Assembly: GCA_003223255.1 (NCBI GenBank)
Contig: QHYJ01000162.1
Span: 1 to 32,632 of the forward strand
DNA length: 32,632 nt
Source: Acidobacteriota bacterium
GTDB taxonomy: Bacteria > Acidobacteriota > Terriglobia > Acidiferrales > UBA7541
Direction of reading: 5' to 3'
A model generated the notes under the pieces. The model worked only from the letters and a program-made list of their open reading frames with translations, ran no database searches and had not been told where the DNA came from. Positions 24,517-32,068 of this stretch are shown here, in pieces. The position numbers and the translations under genes were made by a program. Within the stretch, counting starts at the first letter, position 1. Each line of letters opens with the position of its first letter.

Positions 24517-24732
24517 ATGGGTAAGGTAATCGAGTTTCCGGCACCTGGCATTTCGTATCTGCTTCGGGGGAAGCCAGCGGCGAAGAGTTCCACCTTGGCC
24601 GCGGGCGGTACGATGTGCGGGATTTGCGGCTGCATGAAGGCCGAGGGATTGCGCCGCAGCCGGGGCTGCCCATGCGCCTGCCATCCAATACGGCTTAAGT
24701 TAATCGAAAACTTCCAGAGCCAGCCGGCTTAA
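24517..24732 (+). CDS. Tiny cysteine-rich protein, CxxCxC...CxCxCH type
   Basis: The 71-residue protein starts MGKVIEFPAPG at ATG 24517, with GAGGG seven bases upstream. It carries two tight cysteine clusters: C34, C37, C39 (MCGICGC) and C51, C53, C55, H56 (CPCACH), enough to bind one or two zinc ions. A DNA copy of the same gene, in decayed form, lies on the minus strand at 29453-29634; the cysteine codons and the CCATGCGCCTGCCAT stretch are identical there. The selective retention of the cysteine frame in both copies argues that this is protein-coding. Function unknown; it may act with the preceding zinc-ribbon-like gene. Confidence 0.6.
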   Translation: MGKVIEFPAPGISYLLRGKPAAKSSTLAAGGTMCGICGCMKAEGLRRSRGCPCACHPIRLKLIENFQSQPA

Positions 24733-24747
24733 AGTCGCACGATGAAT

Positions 24748-25284
24748 TCAAACCGACTGAGAAGCCAGCCAGCGATTGCCTCGCCCGGTCAGTAGGCCGT
24801 TGCGATTGAGCGCACCCGCGATCACTTCATCCGGACAGATTCGCGCGAGCGTTCTCACAGCATCGACGATTTCTTTCGATGTCTGTTTGCTATTCTGTCC
24901 GCGCCGCCGAGGCAAGCGCAACTCTGTGTGCACGCCCCCTTTCCAGTGAAGGATAAGAATCAGTTCGCCTGCCTCTGCGTCCACATCCGCTACAACCTCA
25001 TGGATCAGCGTTCGAACGATGCGTTTTTTCAAACGAATATCGGTGTCCGCACAATTCCACACCGTCTCCAGTTTGGCCGCCAGCTCTTCAAACTCTTCCT
25101 GTGTCGGGGTTGTTGCTTTCCCTAGACCGTGCACGTGCTGGTCGATTCGCTGCATGACTGGATCGAACATCCATTCCGGGATCTCCAAATGTCGCGCTTC
25201 CGCGTTTCGTCGACCCTGCACCGAGACACAACCCGGCCATTCTTGGCGAACGTTTGATGAACTGCCACAACACGGTCGCACCAA
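24748..25284 (-). pseudogene. Large serine recombinase, C-terminal remnant
   Basis: The minus-strand frame (178 residues) matches the region after the zinc ribbon of large serine recombinases: RLKKRIVRTLIHEVVADVD, LILILHWKGGVHTELRLPRR, and SKEIVDAVRTLARICPDEVI followed by AGALNRNGLLTGRGNRW. These correspond to the family pattern RLLRTLIEEV...LxLxWKGGxHTELxxPR...TIAxxLNRxGxxTGxG. The catalytic resolvase domain with the active Ser is absent, and the frame stops after NRWLASQSV, before the usual continuation. It is therefore the tail of a broken mobile-element integrase. The N-terminal 50 residues of the open frame are not similar to the family. Confidence 0.72.
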
Positions 25285-25339
25285 GGATGCCAGGGATAAC
25301 GGACTTCTCGCGATTCGATATTATGGGTGTTGCGTTGTT

Positions 25340-25519
25340 GAGTTGTACAACAAAGGCCGCCCGCATTTCGGTCGGGGGCCAGGCATACCTGAATCATCAG
25401 AAGGCATTCCGGTGCTGGAAATTTCAGGTCACCGAATTCCGTGTGGTCACCGAGTGGTAGGGAGCTCTGTCCTCGGCGGTCTGCATCACGAATATCGACT
25501 GGAAAAAGTGGCGGTATGA
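25340..25519 (+). pseudogene. Integrase-core transposase, C-terminal remnant
   Basis: The plus frame ELYNKGRPHFGRGPGIPES, then PVLEISGHRIPCGHRVVG and SSVLGGLHHEYRLEKVAV, matches the C-terminal end of DDE integrase-core (IS481/IS3-like) transposases: YNxxRPHxxLGxGIP...RLGGLHHEYxLEKVA. The DDE catalytic triad is not present upstream. The stop is native-looking, and the following sequence (25540-25570) may be the old element end. Confidence 0.65.
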
Positions 25520-26000
25520 AAAGCAGGCGAAAACCCAGAACCATGAGGTTTTTGCAGAGCACACCGGTTCGCGGACCAGAAACGGCTCTATCGGGTATTC
25601 AGCCCACGCGATCTTCCACGAATTATCGGAATATCGCGCCTGCATCTTTAATGCCCTTTACCTTGAGCAACGGGAACTGAGGTGAACAGCCAGGAGAACT
25701 CAAGAGGAGGCCGCGTTGGTTGAGCAAGACTTCCGGCAACCGACGAACGCCTCCCGCCACGCATAAATGGGCGATCTCCCAGGATCTCGGTGCCTTCCAT
25801 GAGTTGACTGGCCAATGTGCACTCATTCTTGGGACTCTTGTCAGGATCTGTGTTCAGAAGAGGGCTTCCACTTCCCCACGAAATTAGAATGAAAGCAATA
25901 ATACCCTCCAGCTCTCGTTTTTGTGGCGGATCGGATCAAGATAGGCCGGTTAACCATGAGAAGGCCAACGGCAATCGTAGCAGTCCAGAAAGGGGCAGTT
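25520..26000. other. Gap without a recognised gene
   Basis: A plus-strand frame through 25556-25682 reads AIFHELSEYRACIFNALYL and ends EQRELR, which looks protein-like, but it has no start and no family was recognised. Nothing else stands out. Confidence 0.35.
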
Positions 26001-26432
26001 ATGTCTTGTAGCGCGCAGCGAATTCAAAACCATTCAGTCGGTCAGCCGGCAACGGGAGCTAGCTACGGGAGGATACAAAAGGCTCCTTCTGTCTTGCAAC
26101 TCGCTGGCTGCGTGACGCTCGGTTTGTTCTTTGCCGGCATCGTGGTTCCAAGTTTTCTTAGGTCCGGGATGGCCACCAACCATGCCCTGGCAGTTGGGTC
26201 CCTCCGCGCCCTAACCATCGGCAGAGTCACACGCTTGTTCACGCTACAGAACCTCGCATCGGCCCTACTGGGCGGGTTGTTCGGTACGCTGATCGCGGTC
26301 GCCATCGAATTCCCCGGCACGCTCGCCAAGGCCAGTCGAATTTTCCTTCCGTTTCGACCGGTCGATTGGATAGGCTTCCTCTCACGCCAGCCAGGCCGCC
26401 CAGGGTACGTCGACGAACGAAAGTTGGCCTGA
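26001..26432 (+). CDS. Two-helix membrane protein with a pilin-like segment
   Basis: From ATG 26001 (AAGGGG nine bases upstream) the protein has 143 residues; GTG 25923 or ATG 25956 would extend it. The first hydrophobic helix runs into VVPSFLRSGMATNHALAVGS followed by LRALTIGRVTRL. This copies the post-helix region of acidobacterial type IV pilin-like proteins (IPNLLRSRMAANEASAVGSLRTINTA). The prepilin cleavage motif (G-F-T-L-x-E) is absent, and a second helix LASALLGGLFGTLIAVAIEF replaces the pilin head. It is therefore either a degraded and fused pilin or a small membrane protein that reused the segment. Function unknown. Confidence 0.5.
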   Translation: MSCSAQRIQNHSVGQPATGASYGRIQKAPSVLQLAGCVTLGLFFAGIVVPSFLRSGMATNHALAVGSLRALTIGRVTRLFTLQNLASALLGGLFGTLIAVAIEFPGTLAKASRIFLPFRPVDWIGFLSRQPGRPGYVDERKLA

Positions 26433-26448
26433 TTTGTTTTCGAATGCC

Positions 26449-26469
26449 GTCGGGGGGGATTTTCCCGAC
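26449..26469. repeat. Short inverted repeat after the pilin-like gene
   Basis: GTCGGG (26449-26454) and CCCGAC (26464-26469) form a six-base stem 17 bases after the stop. No T-run follows, so terminator function is uncertain. Confidence 0.3.
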
Positions 26470-26500
26470 ATCCTCCCCAGAGAAACGCGCGGGAGAAAAG

Positions 26501-26770
26501 TTATTCTAGCGTGTTTGACGCAGCCTTGCTCACCAATGCAGTCAGCCGTGAGTGATGGGGATCCGTCAGCTTCACCGTCGAATGCACTTTTTTTGGCGCC
26601 GATTTTTCAATGAACCCTCCAAGACTCAAGTTTCTCATCCTTGCAATGTCATCACGTCCACCGGCGCTCCAATGGCCCCACACTCTCGGGTGTCTCGACT
26701 CGGGAAGTGGACCTCCGAGAATGGGACACTGGATACTGTGAGTCTTGTGCTCGTCGCCGTCTAGTAGGGC
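26501..26770 (-). pseudogene. PilZ-domain-like remnant
   Basis: The minus strand encodes RHPRVWGHWSAGGRDDIARM followed by RNLSLGGFIEKSAPKKVHST and VKL. The RNLSLGGxFIE...xxxVxL block is the second half of a PilZ (cyclic-di-GMP-binding) domain, with its usual preceding basic RxPR element partly kept. After VKL the sequence TDPHHSRLTALVSKAASNTLE no longer matches and then stops. No good start codon exists. It lies just after the membrane-protein gene on the same strand. Confidence 0.45.
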
Positions 26771-26774
26771 AAAC

Positions 26775-27665
26775 TCACTTCGTCTGCCTCCAACGAATAT
26801 TGATGTGATCTCCGGGCATGAATAGCCTTTCGTATCGCCAAACACTTCCTTCGTGCGCAGGAGTAGGAGCCGCGTCAACTTCCAGCGTTTGAGGGTGTTC
26901 AATCGTGACGGTCACCCCTATAGTGGGATAGCCGAAATGTTGGGCATAGTAGAAGAACAATGGGTAACTTACTGCGCATCTTCCGCCGAATCTATAACTA
27001 ATACCCTTGGATGCAGGGTGAATCTTCACAGGGTCTGCGAACCCTTGAAGGACGGACGGTTCATCTTCCTTAGATTGTAACGTGGGTCGCCACTCATAAC
27101 TTTTTTCGGAAGAAATAAGCGTCAGAGAATCGAGACGAGGATTCTCAGCCTGCTCGAAATCAATCTTGTACTCGAACTCAAGAGTCTCCTGTGTGGGGTT
27201 AACCAACTCGAAGTCGAATTCCATGTCAATCTGTATGAAGTCCGCTTGGGGAATCAGTTTATACCGTGCATTGAAATTCTTGCGGAACAGCTTCGTATCG
27301 AAAACCAATCGTCTGAGGCGCTCCCTTAACTGTGGTTGGTGAGCAAATCCCAAGAGATATTCAAAAATATCTCTGGCCGCCTCCTTTAACAGCCTAGCTT
27401 TCAAGAATGGGTCTACGAGCAACATGAGGAGCGCGGCAATAACGGCAGCCTCCCCGATGGAGTGCAGAAAATAATCTGCAGGAAATTTCCAAACGAGTAA
27501 TCCTCCAACGGCACCCAAGACCAAGGAAATGTACTTGACAGGTGTCCGTTCGATTAGTTTTTCCCACCTGGCTTCTAAAGAAAAATTGCTTGGACTTTGC
27601 GCCATCGGCTGAACCTGCCGTTGAATCGCGTTCCCCAATAGAATGGGTTCTAAGGATTCTGCCAC
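26775..27665 (-). CDS. Membrane-anchored protein of unknown function, two N-terminal helices
   Basis: The 296-residue protein starts at GTG 27665, with GAGGG seven bases upstream; ATG 27605 is a shorter option. Two membrane helices lie at about residues 44-60 (KYISLVLGAVGGLLVWK) and 70-88 (IGEAAVIAALLMLLVDPF). A conserved-looking helical linker, KEAARDIFEYLLGFAHQPQLRERLRRLVFDTKLFRKN, leads to a beta-rich soluble domain with many alternating hydrophobic strands (FIQIDMEFDFELVNPTQETL). I recall similar 'GEAxxIAxLLxxxVDxxLKxxLxxEAxRDIFxxLLGY' proteins scattered in accessory regions of many phyla, always unnamed. Base composition is lower in GC than the core genes here. Function unknown. Confidence 0.78.
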   Translation of the reverse strand: MAESLEPILLGNAIQRQVQPMAQSPSNFSLEARWEKLIERTPVKYISLVLGAVGGLLVWKFPADYFLHSIGEAAVIAALLMLLVDPFLKARLLKEAARDIFEYLLGFAHQPQLRERLRRLVFDTKLFRKNFNARYKLIPQADFIQIDMEFDFELVNPTQETLEFEYKIDFEQAENPRLDSLTLISSEKSYEWRPTLQSKEDEPSVLQGFADPVKIHPASKGISYRFGGRCAVSYPLFFYYAQHFGYPTIGVTVTIEHPQTLEVDAAPTPAHEGSVWRYERLFMPGDHINIRWRQTK

Positions 27666-28187
27666 CTATTTCCCTCGCCAAGGAGATCATTTTTTCCTCG
27701 TTTGTGGTTCTTGTGGTCGTACACTCGGTTCATCTGTCCGCGCTCCTCACAGCCAACGGCGAAGCGATGGATCGTAAGCGCAGTCAAGGTGGTCTGCAAA
27801 GGGAATTAAGGCAGTTTCGCAAACTCATCACGGTCATCCGCGGATTACAGCAAAATTTCACTATTTGGTTTGCTAGCATGCTTGTACTGCAATCCTTCCC
27901 GGGCCGCAAACCATTTTCCAGACAGTGGGACGCAAGTGAGGAGCCGCCCCGACTCCAAGTACGGAACGCGGAGAATGAAGTCGCATGAGGTGAATGTCCT
28001 TGCGGGAGTCTCCACGATGAGATTTCGAGGCGTTCACCTCGGCTTTTGGCTCGGAAAAATGATTGGATTACTTGCCCACGCAGGCGGAGGTTTCCCGTTG
28101 AAGGCGTTTCTGTGAGCAACGGTTTAGTTATCCGCGAGAGCGCCACACGAATCATCTCGGGATTACGCTCTTCCTCTCTGATTTCCC
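27666..28187. other. Gap without a recognised gene
   Basis: Reading frames on both strands overlap one another and show no motif, signal peptide or convincing ribosome-binding site. Some lower-GC stretches lie in it. Confidence 0.35.
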
Positions 28188-28367
28188 TCACGGGGCCGTT
28201 GTTTTGTCCTGGACAAACGGATGTCTCCGTTGGCCACGCATGTTCGCGTGGAGCGAACCAGAGTGGATGTAGCGATGGATTTGATTCGCTATAAACCAGG
28301 CGACTTTTGGCAGAACATAAAAAACGACGAATACAACGGCAAGGATGTAAACGACATTCCGGGACAT
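28188..28367 (-). CDS. Possible tiny one-helix membrane protein
   Basis: From ATG 28367 a 59-residue frame gives one strong hydrophobic helix, NVVYILAVVFVVFYVLPKVAWFI, followed by a basic, polar tail. GAGG about ten bases upstream could be a weak ribosome-binding site. No family was recognised, and one hydrophobic stretch can arise by chance. Confidence 0.35.
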   Translation of the reverse strand: MSRNVVYILAVVFVVFYVLPKVAWFIANQIHRYIHSGSLHANMRGQRRHPFVQDKTTAP

Positions 28368-28828
28368 AACCGTAGCCTCATAGATTGTTTTGCTGATTTG
28401 CTGGGGAGGGAGCAGTGTAGCGTCCTGGAACAAAAGCGCCAACTGGCCGAAAGGACAGCTCCTTGGCCAGATTCATTCGGACACTGCGGCAATGAACAGG
28501 AGGCCGAAGGGAAGGGTGGTGGCGCCACGCAAGTATAGGAAATACCCTTCATCGGTTCGGTGACTTGATCCAAGCGGCTGTGTTGCCTGCGGGGGAATAT
28601 TTAAGAGCTACTGAGGTTTTTCACCGCGTCCGTTTGCCAAGCCTGCCGGATTGTGCCCTGTGCGCTGTGTGGGCCATAAGCATGCAGGTCGTTCGTTAGG
28701 TGGTTCATTGGGCGAGACTCGTGAAATGATAGATGTCTGGACGAAAAAGGCCCCGGATGCCGGAGGCACAACCATCATTTGCAAGAAGGAGGGCAGCAAG
28801 GCCGAGTGCTGTAAGTTGTTAACGCAGC
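28368..28828. other. Gap without a recognised gene
   Basis: A plus-strand frame through 28726-28850 (KKAPDAGGTTIICKKEGSK) looks somewhat protein-like, but no family was recognised and it overlaps a minus-strand frame further on. Confidence 0.3.
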
Positions 28829-29023
28829 TCAATCCGGGTCTTCCGTGGCTTCATCCTCCGTCCAGCACGGCAAGACGAAGTGTCTGTAATAGTCTCTTTG
28901 CATCTCCTGAAGTCGCGCCCGCCTTTCTGCAAGTTCAATTAGCGGTTTCATCGATTCTGCCATGCGTGGAAATCGTTGATTCAGATACGCACGATGCAAT
29001 AGAAGCTGAAATAGTCTCATATC
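28829..29023 (-). CDS. Possible small helical protein
   Basis: From ATG 29023 (GGGG just upstream) a 64-residue frame reads MRLFQLLLHRAYLNQRFPRM, then charged helix-forming sequence ending in an acidic tail. The start loosely resembles the WLN-YPS proteins at 24029 and 29401 (L-x-x-LL-x-x-x-x-LN-x-x-x-P), but similarity is too weak to call. GTG 29077 is an alternative start. A plus-strand frame overlaps it; the minus frame looks more protein-like. Confidence 0.35.
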   Translation of the reverse strand, partial: DMRLFQLLLHRAYLNQRFPRMAESMKPLIELAERRARLQEMQRDYYRHFVLPCWTEDEATEDPD

Positions 29024-29197
29024 CCCAAGTCTTGGCCCGATGGAAAAAGATGAACGTGAGGGAGGCCCGAAAATCACTGAACGTGCGCGTCAGTCTCTAA
29101 GAAAAATCCAAAACCGTCAATGACGAGTTCGCCGTTACGTGTGGAGATGCTGCGCAATGGTAAACGCGCGAGCGGGGGATAACGTCCACAAGCCCGC

Positions 29198-29401
29198 TCA
29201 CGCTTTGCGACTGGCGCGGTCCCGACAGCTGTAGATATTTCTAGGTGGGGCGGATAATCGGAATACCCAAGGCGATCTGTGGTAGACATTAGTTACGGCG
29301 TCCGGCGAAACGGGCCTCGGTAGAAGCGGCGCAATGGACCGCGCTCCGGATGGATACAACGAATTCAGCCAGCACCGATAGAGGATCGCTTGCAACTTCA
29401 T
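29198..29401 (-). pseudogene. Second WLN-YPS family copy, truncated
   Basis: This minus-strand frame starts at ATG 29401 with MKLQAILYRCWLNSLYPSGA, matching the 24029 protein (LLQIVLQQSWLNINYPSSAR) at WLN, YPS and Ala. The DNA agrees too: both contain CTGGCTGAAT and, further on, CCATTGCG at the same spacing. After about 30 residues similarity ends; no cysteine ribbon remains, and the protein stops at 67 residues. The ATG overlaps, in an ATGA arrangement, the stop of another frame through the neighbouring cysteine-rich copy. Confidence 0.5.
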
Positions 29402-29452
29402 CTCAGTTCTCCAGCAAATCGTTTGGTGTCAGTTCTTGCGCGGGATGATTGC

Positions 29453-29634
29453 CTAAGCGCTATGGCAGGCGCATGGGCGGCCCCTTCGCGGCGCAATCCC
29501 TGAGCCCTTGCAGCCGCAAATTCCGCACCTTGTAACGCCCACGGCCGCGCCGGAACTCTCCGCCGCTGTCTCTCCAAAACAAGTGCGAAATGCAGGAGCC
29601 AAGGCGCCCCCTTATATACGCTTATTCCTACCAC
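29453..29634 (-). pseudogene. Second copy of the CxxCxC...CACH gene, frameshifted
   Basis: The minus strand holds a diverged copy of the 24517 gene. In the cysteine frame it reads APAFRTCFGETAAESSGAAV, then VTRCGICGCKGSGIAPRRGR and PCACHSA, stopping at 29453-29455. The CGICGC and PCACH cores are preserved, but Cys51 of the first copy is Arg here. Two compensating indels lie between the clusters. An in-frame TAA just upstream of APAF and a better start (GTG 29634, reading VGISVYKG) in the next frame indicate a frameshift in or near the run of G. This copy is probably dead. Confidence 0.6.
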
Positions 29635-30081
29635 GGCAACTCTTGTGGCGTCTGTCGGCGACTCGTTAATTTTTGAGTAAGATTTTGACTGACCGAGCGG
29701 ACCCTAACGCCCTCGGCAGGCCCGCTCGACCTGCTCCTACCAACTACGACTACGCCTGAAAAGCTCCTCCACGATCCTTTTTCCCAATCAGCATCCCGTT
29801 CTCTGCGCTTTGCGCCCCCGTGCGCGCGCTTGATACCGGAGGAGTCGCTCCCGAAACCCGCTGGGCAGATGTCCGGTAACCACTACTCAGGTACAACATC
29901 GAATTGTGGTAGATTTCAGTTGGCATCCTCACTTTCGGGACGGACCCGAGGCCATGGTGAGCTAATCCGATGGACGCCATTCTTTTAGTGTCGGCGTTTT
30001 TGTGCGCCACAGCCTCGGCAGTTGCCGACGAATTCATATTTTCCAATCAAGACTAAAGACTGGCGGTGAAGGCGTAACTGA
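29635..30081. other. Gap without a recognised gene
   Basis: Only shadow-like frames. The stretch 29660-29695 is AT-rich (GTTAATTTTTGAGTAAGATTTTGACT) and may hold a promoter, but no clear pair of elements was identified. Confidence 0.35.
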
Positions 30082-30390
30082 GTTGAGTCCAAATGGTACG
30101 ACCAGTCTTTGGAACGAGTGAAGGAATCTCGGTTACCCGAGTTCGCCAAGGATGCTAATGACGTATACCGCATCACAATTCTACGTACGTGGGGTAATTC
30201 CATTGCAGTCAGGGTCCAAAAACACGGGGAATTATACAGCCCGTCGGCTCGGCGACTAGACGGGCAGGCCGGACATAACCCTGGCAAATTGGTCGAGTCA
30301 AAAGATATTGCACTCGGTAAGGATGATTCAAAAACGCTTACGGCATTACTTCAGAATCTGAACTTTTTCCAGATGTCCGCGGAACGAACC
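30082..30390 (+). pseudogene. Truncated conserved hypothetical protein
   Basis: The plus frame reads ESRLPEFAKDANDVYRITIL, then VRVQKHGELYSPSARRLDGQ and AGHNPGKLVESKDIALGKDD, ending LLQNLNFFQM. I recall acidobacterial hypothetical proteins with the pattern VRVxKxGxxYxLSAKRLxGQxGYxPGKLVExKDxxLxxxDSK...FFQM, usually followed by a GxDGxxWxLEG block. Here the sequence departs right after FFQM and runs into the ardC end; no start codon with a ribosome-binding site precedes it. It is thus an internal fragment without its N- and C-terminus. Confidence 0.5.
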
Positions 30391-30398
30391 GCGGCAGC

Positions 30399-31196
30399 CT
30401 ACTGGCTGCCCGCTGCGGGAGTCCCCGCTTTCAGAATGGAGGTCGCAGCAGCAAAGATTTGGGCCGCACTTGAGTTGGGAATTTCCTTCTCACCTTTTAG
30501 CCAGTGTTGAATGTAGCCACGGCAAAAGTCCGCGCCTTCAAGGCCCAATGTTTCGCAGCAGATTAGAGCGACAGATTCGGCCTCGACCTCGCGGATATGC
30601 TTGGCGGTCTGTTCGCTGTCCACGAGTTTTTCCGATGTGGTGTGCCCGAGGACAATGTGGCCGATCTCGTGGAATGTGGTCTTATGGGGGAGTGCAGCAA
30701 AGGGATTTACAGAGATTTCGCGCCCGTTCGCAAAGCCTTGAATGTTGCCATTCATTTCGTCAAACGGCGTGCGCGTGATGTTCAGTGCTCGGAGCGCTGT
30801 GTCGGTGTCAAAGCCCGGAATCGGTGGAATGTGAGTCTCTTCTCCCTCGGTTTGCGCCAGCACAAACCAATAAGCCCGAAACCGGAAGGCATAGCGTGGT
30901 TGTGATTCTGTCGGCTCCTCTTGGACGCTATCGGTGTGTGCACTTTTGAACGGCATGGGCATGCAGAGAGTAATTCCGGTTTCCCCTTTGCGTACTTGCC
31001 GTTTCCGTCCGAGCCACGCCCGATAGGTGTTGAGCGGTCCAGGCTGCAAGTTGCGGCGGATGCACTGTTCGAGCGCAAGAAGTGCATTCCCGAGGCTGTA
31101 GTTATGAAACGCGGTGTAGGCTTCGAGCACTCGGCCTGGCTTTTCAACCGCATCCCGCAGTAGTTCTCCCCAAGTGGTGTGTTGTCTTTCTGTCAT
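30399..31196 (-). CDS. ArdC-family antirestriction protein with zincin domain
   Basis: From ATG 31196 (GAGGAGAACAAA upstream) the protein has 265 residues; a start at 31229 would add a non-conserved tail. Residues 1-120 match the ArdC N-terminal (DUF1738-like) single-strand-DNA-binding domain: NYSLGNALLALEQ, YRAWLGRKRQVRKGETGI and YAFRFRAYWFVLAQTEGEE. The second half is the zincin-like metallopeptidase with HEIGH (176-180) and a downstream EVEAESVA (Glu205, Glu207) that gives the third zinc ligand. ArdC proteins are carried by plasmids, integrative elements and phages and protect incoming DNA from restriction. Here it is the best-preserved element gene among many fragments, and it follows a long noncoding leader with large inverted repeats. 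Confidence 0.86.
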   Translation of the reverse strand: MTERQHTTWGELLRDAVEKPGRVLEAYTAFHNYSLGNALLALEQCIRRNLQPGPLNTYRAWLGRKRQVRKGETGITLCMPMPFKSAHTDSVQEEPTESQPRYAFRFRAYWFVLAQTEGEETHIPPIPGFDTDTALRALNITRTPFDEMNGNIQGFANGREISVNPFAALPHKTTFHEIGHIVLGHTTSEKLVDSEQTAKHIREVEAESVALICCETLGLEGADFCRGYIQHWLKGEKEIPNSSAAQIFAAATSILKAGTPAAGSQ

Positions 31197-31255
31197 TTTG
31201 TTCTCCTCTTTCCTCTTTTTTTCGAGCACGATTTCCGCTTGAAAAAAGAAGCAAA

Positions 31256-31378
31256 TGCCCTTCCTGGCGGTCCCCGACGCTTTCCCGCTCGCGCTGTCAA
31301 GGCCGCGCGGTTTGCGTTCACGGACGGCCTTGACAGAACAAGCGGGCGGGAAAGCGCACTCTTACGGCAGGAAGGGCA
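31256..31378. repeat. Triple-nested inverted repeat upstream of ardC
   Basis: Three perfect inverted pairs are nested: TGCCCTTCCTG (31256-31266) with CAGGAAGGGCA (31368-31378); GCTTTCCCGC (31279-31288) with GCGGGAAAGC (31346-31355); CTGTCAAGGCCG (31294-31305) with CGGCCTTGACAG (31325-31336). The spacers between arms differ on the two sides (12 and 5 bases left; 9 and 12 right). Together they could form a cruciform or a long RNA hairpin, 60 bases upstream of the ardC start on the minus strand. Confidence 0.85.
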
Positions 31379-31492
31379 GAAGAAAAAGCGAGTCCCTGTC
31401 TTTCCTTGCTGCTTGCTGTGAGGGGCGAATTTATGACGACCTACCATTGACTCGCGAAAGACCCAAGCATAGTAGGCGAACAAAAAGCGAAT

Positions 31493-31545
31493 TGTCAAGG
31501 CCGCGGAAATACGTGAAATACGTGTCTAGCGGTTTTGGCCGCTAG
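31493..31545. repeat. Third copy of the inner arm, 9-bp tandem repeat and palindrome
   Basis: TGTCAAGGCCGCG at 31493-31505 is identical to 31295-31307 inside the nested repeat. It is followed at once by AAATACGTG twice in tandem (31507-31515, 31516-31524) and then by a perfect inverted repeat, CTAGCGG (31526-31532) and CCGCTAG (31539-31545). Such a cluster resembles protein-binding sites at element ends or origins; function is unproven. Confidence 0.7.
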
Positions 31546-31550
31546 CAGCC

Positions 31551-31760
31551 AATGAAATCGTTGCGGCTGTCGAGCTTCAGACCGATGTGCTTGTTGTGGA
31601 AAATGAGCAGGAAGTTTTCAGCGCCATGATTGCCCTCAAGGATGGACGGGGGTCTTTCGCCGATGCTGTCATCGCAGCGCTCGGCACGAGAGCGGGCTGT
31701 TCCTACACCTTGACATTCGACCAGAAGGCGCTGTGGCTTCCAGGTTTCGAGTTTCCTTGA
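31551..31760 (+). pseudogene. VapC-type PIN toxin, C-terminal remnant
   Basis: The plus strand encodes NEIVAAVELQTDVLVVENEQ, then EVFSAMIALKDGRGSFADAV and IAALGTRAGCSYTLTFDQKA, ending LPGFEFP and a stop at 31758-31760. This matches the C-terminal half of PIN toxins: FADxLIAALxxxAGCxxTLTFDxKAxxLPGF. The two late catalytic Asp residues are kept (FAD, TFD). The N-terminal half with the first Asp is absent, replaced by the repeat cluster above, and there is no start codon. Confidence 0.78.
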
Positions 31761-32068
31761 GGCGCTATACGTGTAGCTCTGCAAGGTGCTGACGGTGGAC
31801 CTTGATTTTGCTTTCCTTCTTGCGCGCCGCTGCGAGATCATAGCCCCCCGTGCATACCGAAAACTCCATTCCGCGGCTTTCAGCAGAACATTGTTACATT
31901 CTGATCGTGTGTTCCTTCGCGGCCTCGGTTTCTTCTTTCTTGAATGCCGCGGATTTCAAAGGCGTTCGCGCCGGACGGCATTTTCGGTAGGGACAGCCGG
32001 GAAGCGGGTGAACAGGATTGCCGAAGGAATTGTTTCGCGTGGAACACAGGTCGGCTTGCGCCGTTGGC
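31761..32068. other. Gap without a recognised gene
   Basis: No motif-bearing frame was found on either strand between the VapC remnant and the TPR gene. Core genome probably resumes here. Confidence 0.35.

Noticed and set aside
29398-29634. The 78-residue minus frame (VGISVYKG...) as a real gene
   Set aside because: The overlapping cysteine frame matches the 24517 protein; this frame is arginine- and alanine-rich and looks like its frameshifted product, although its ATGA overlap with the next frame is curious.
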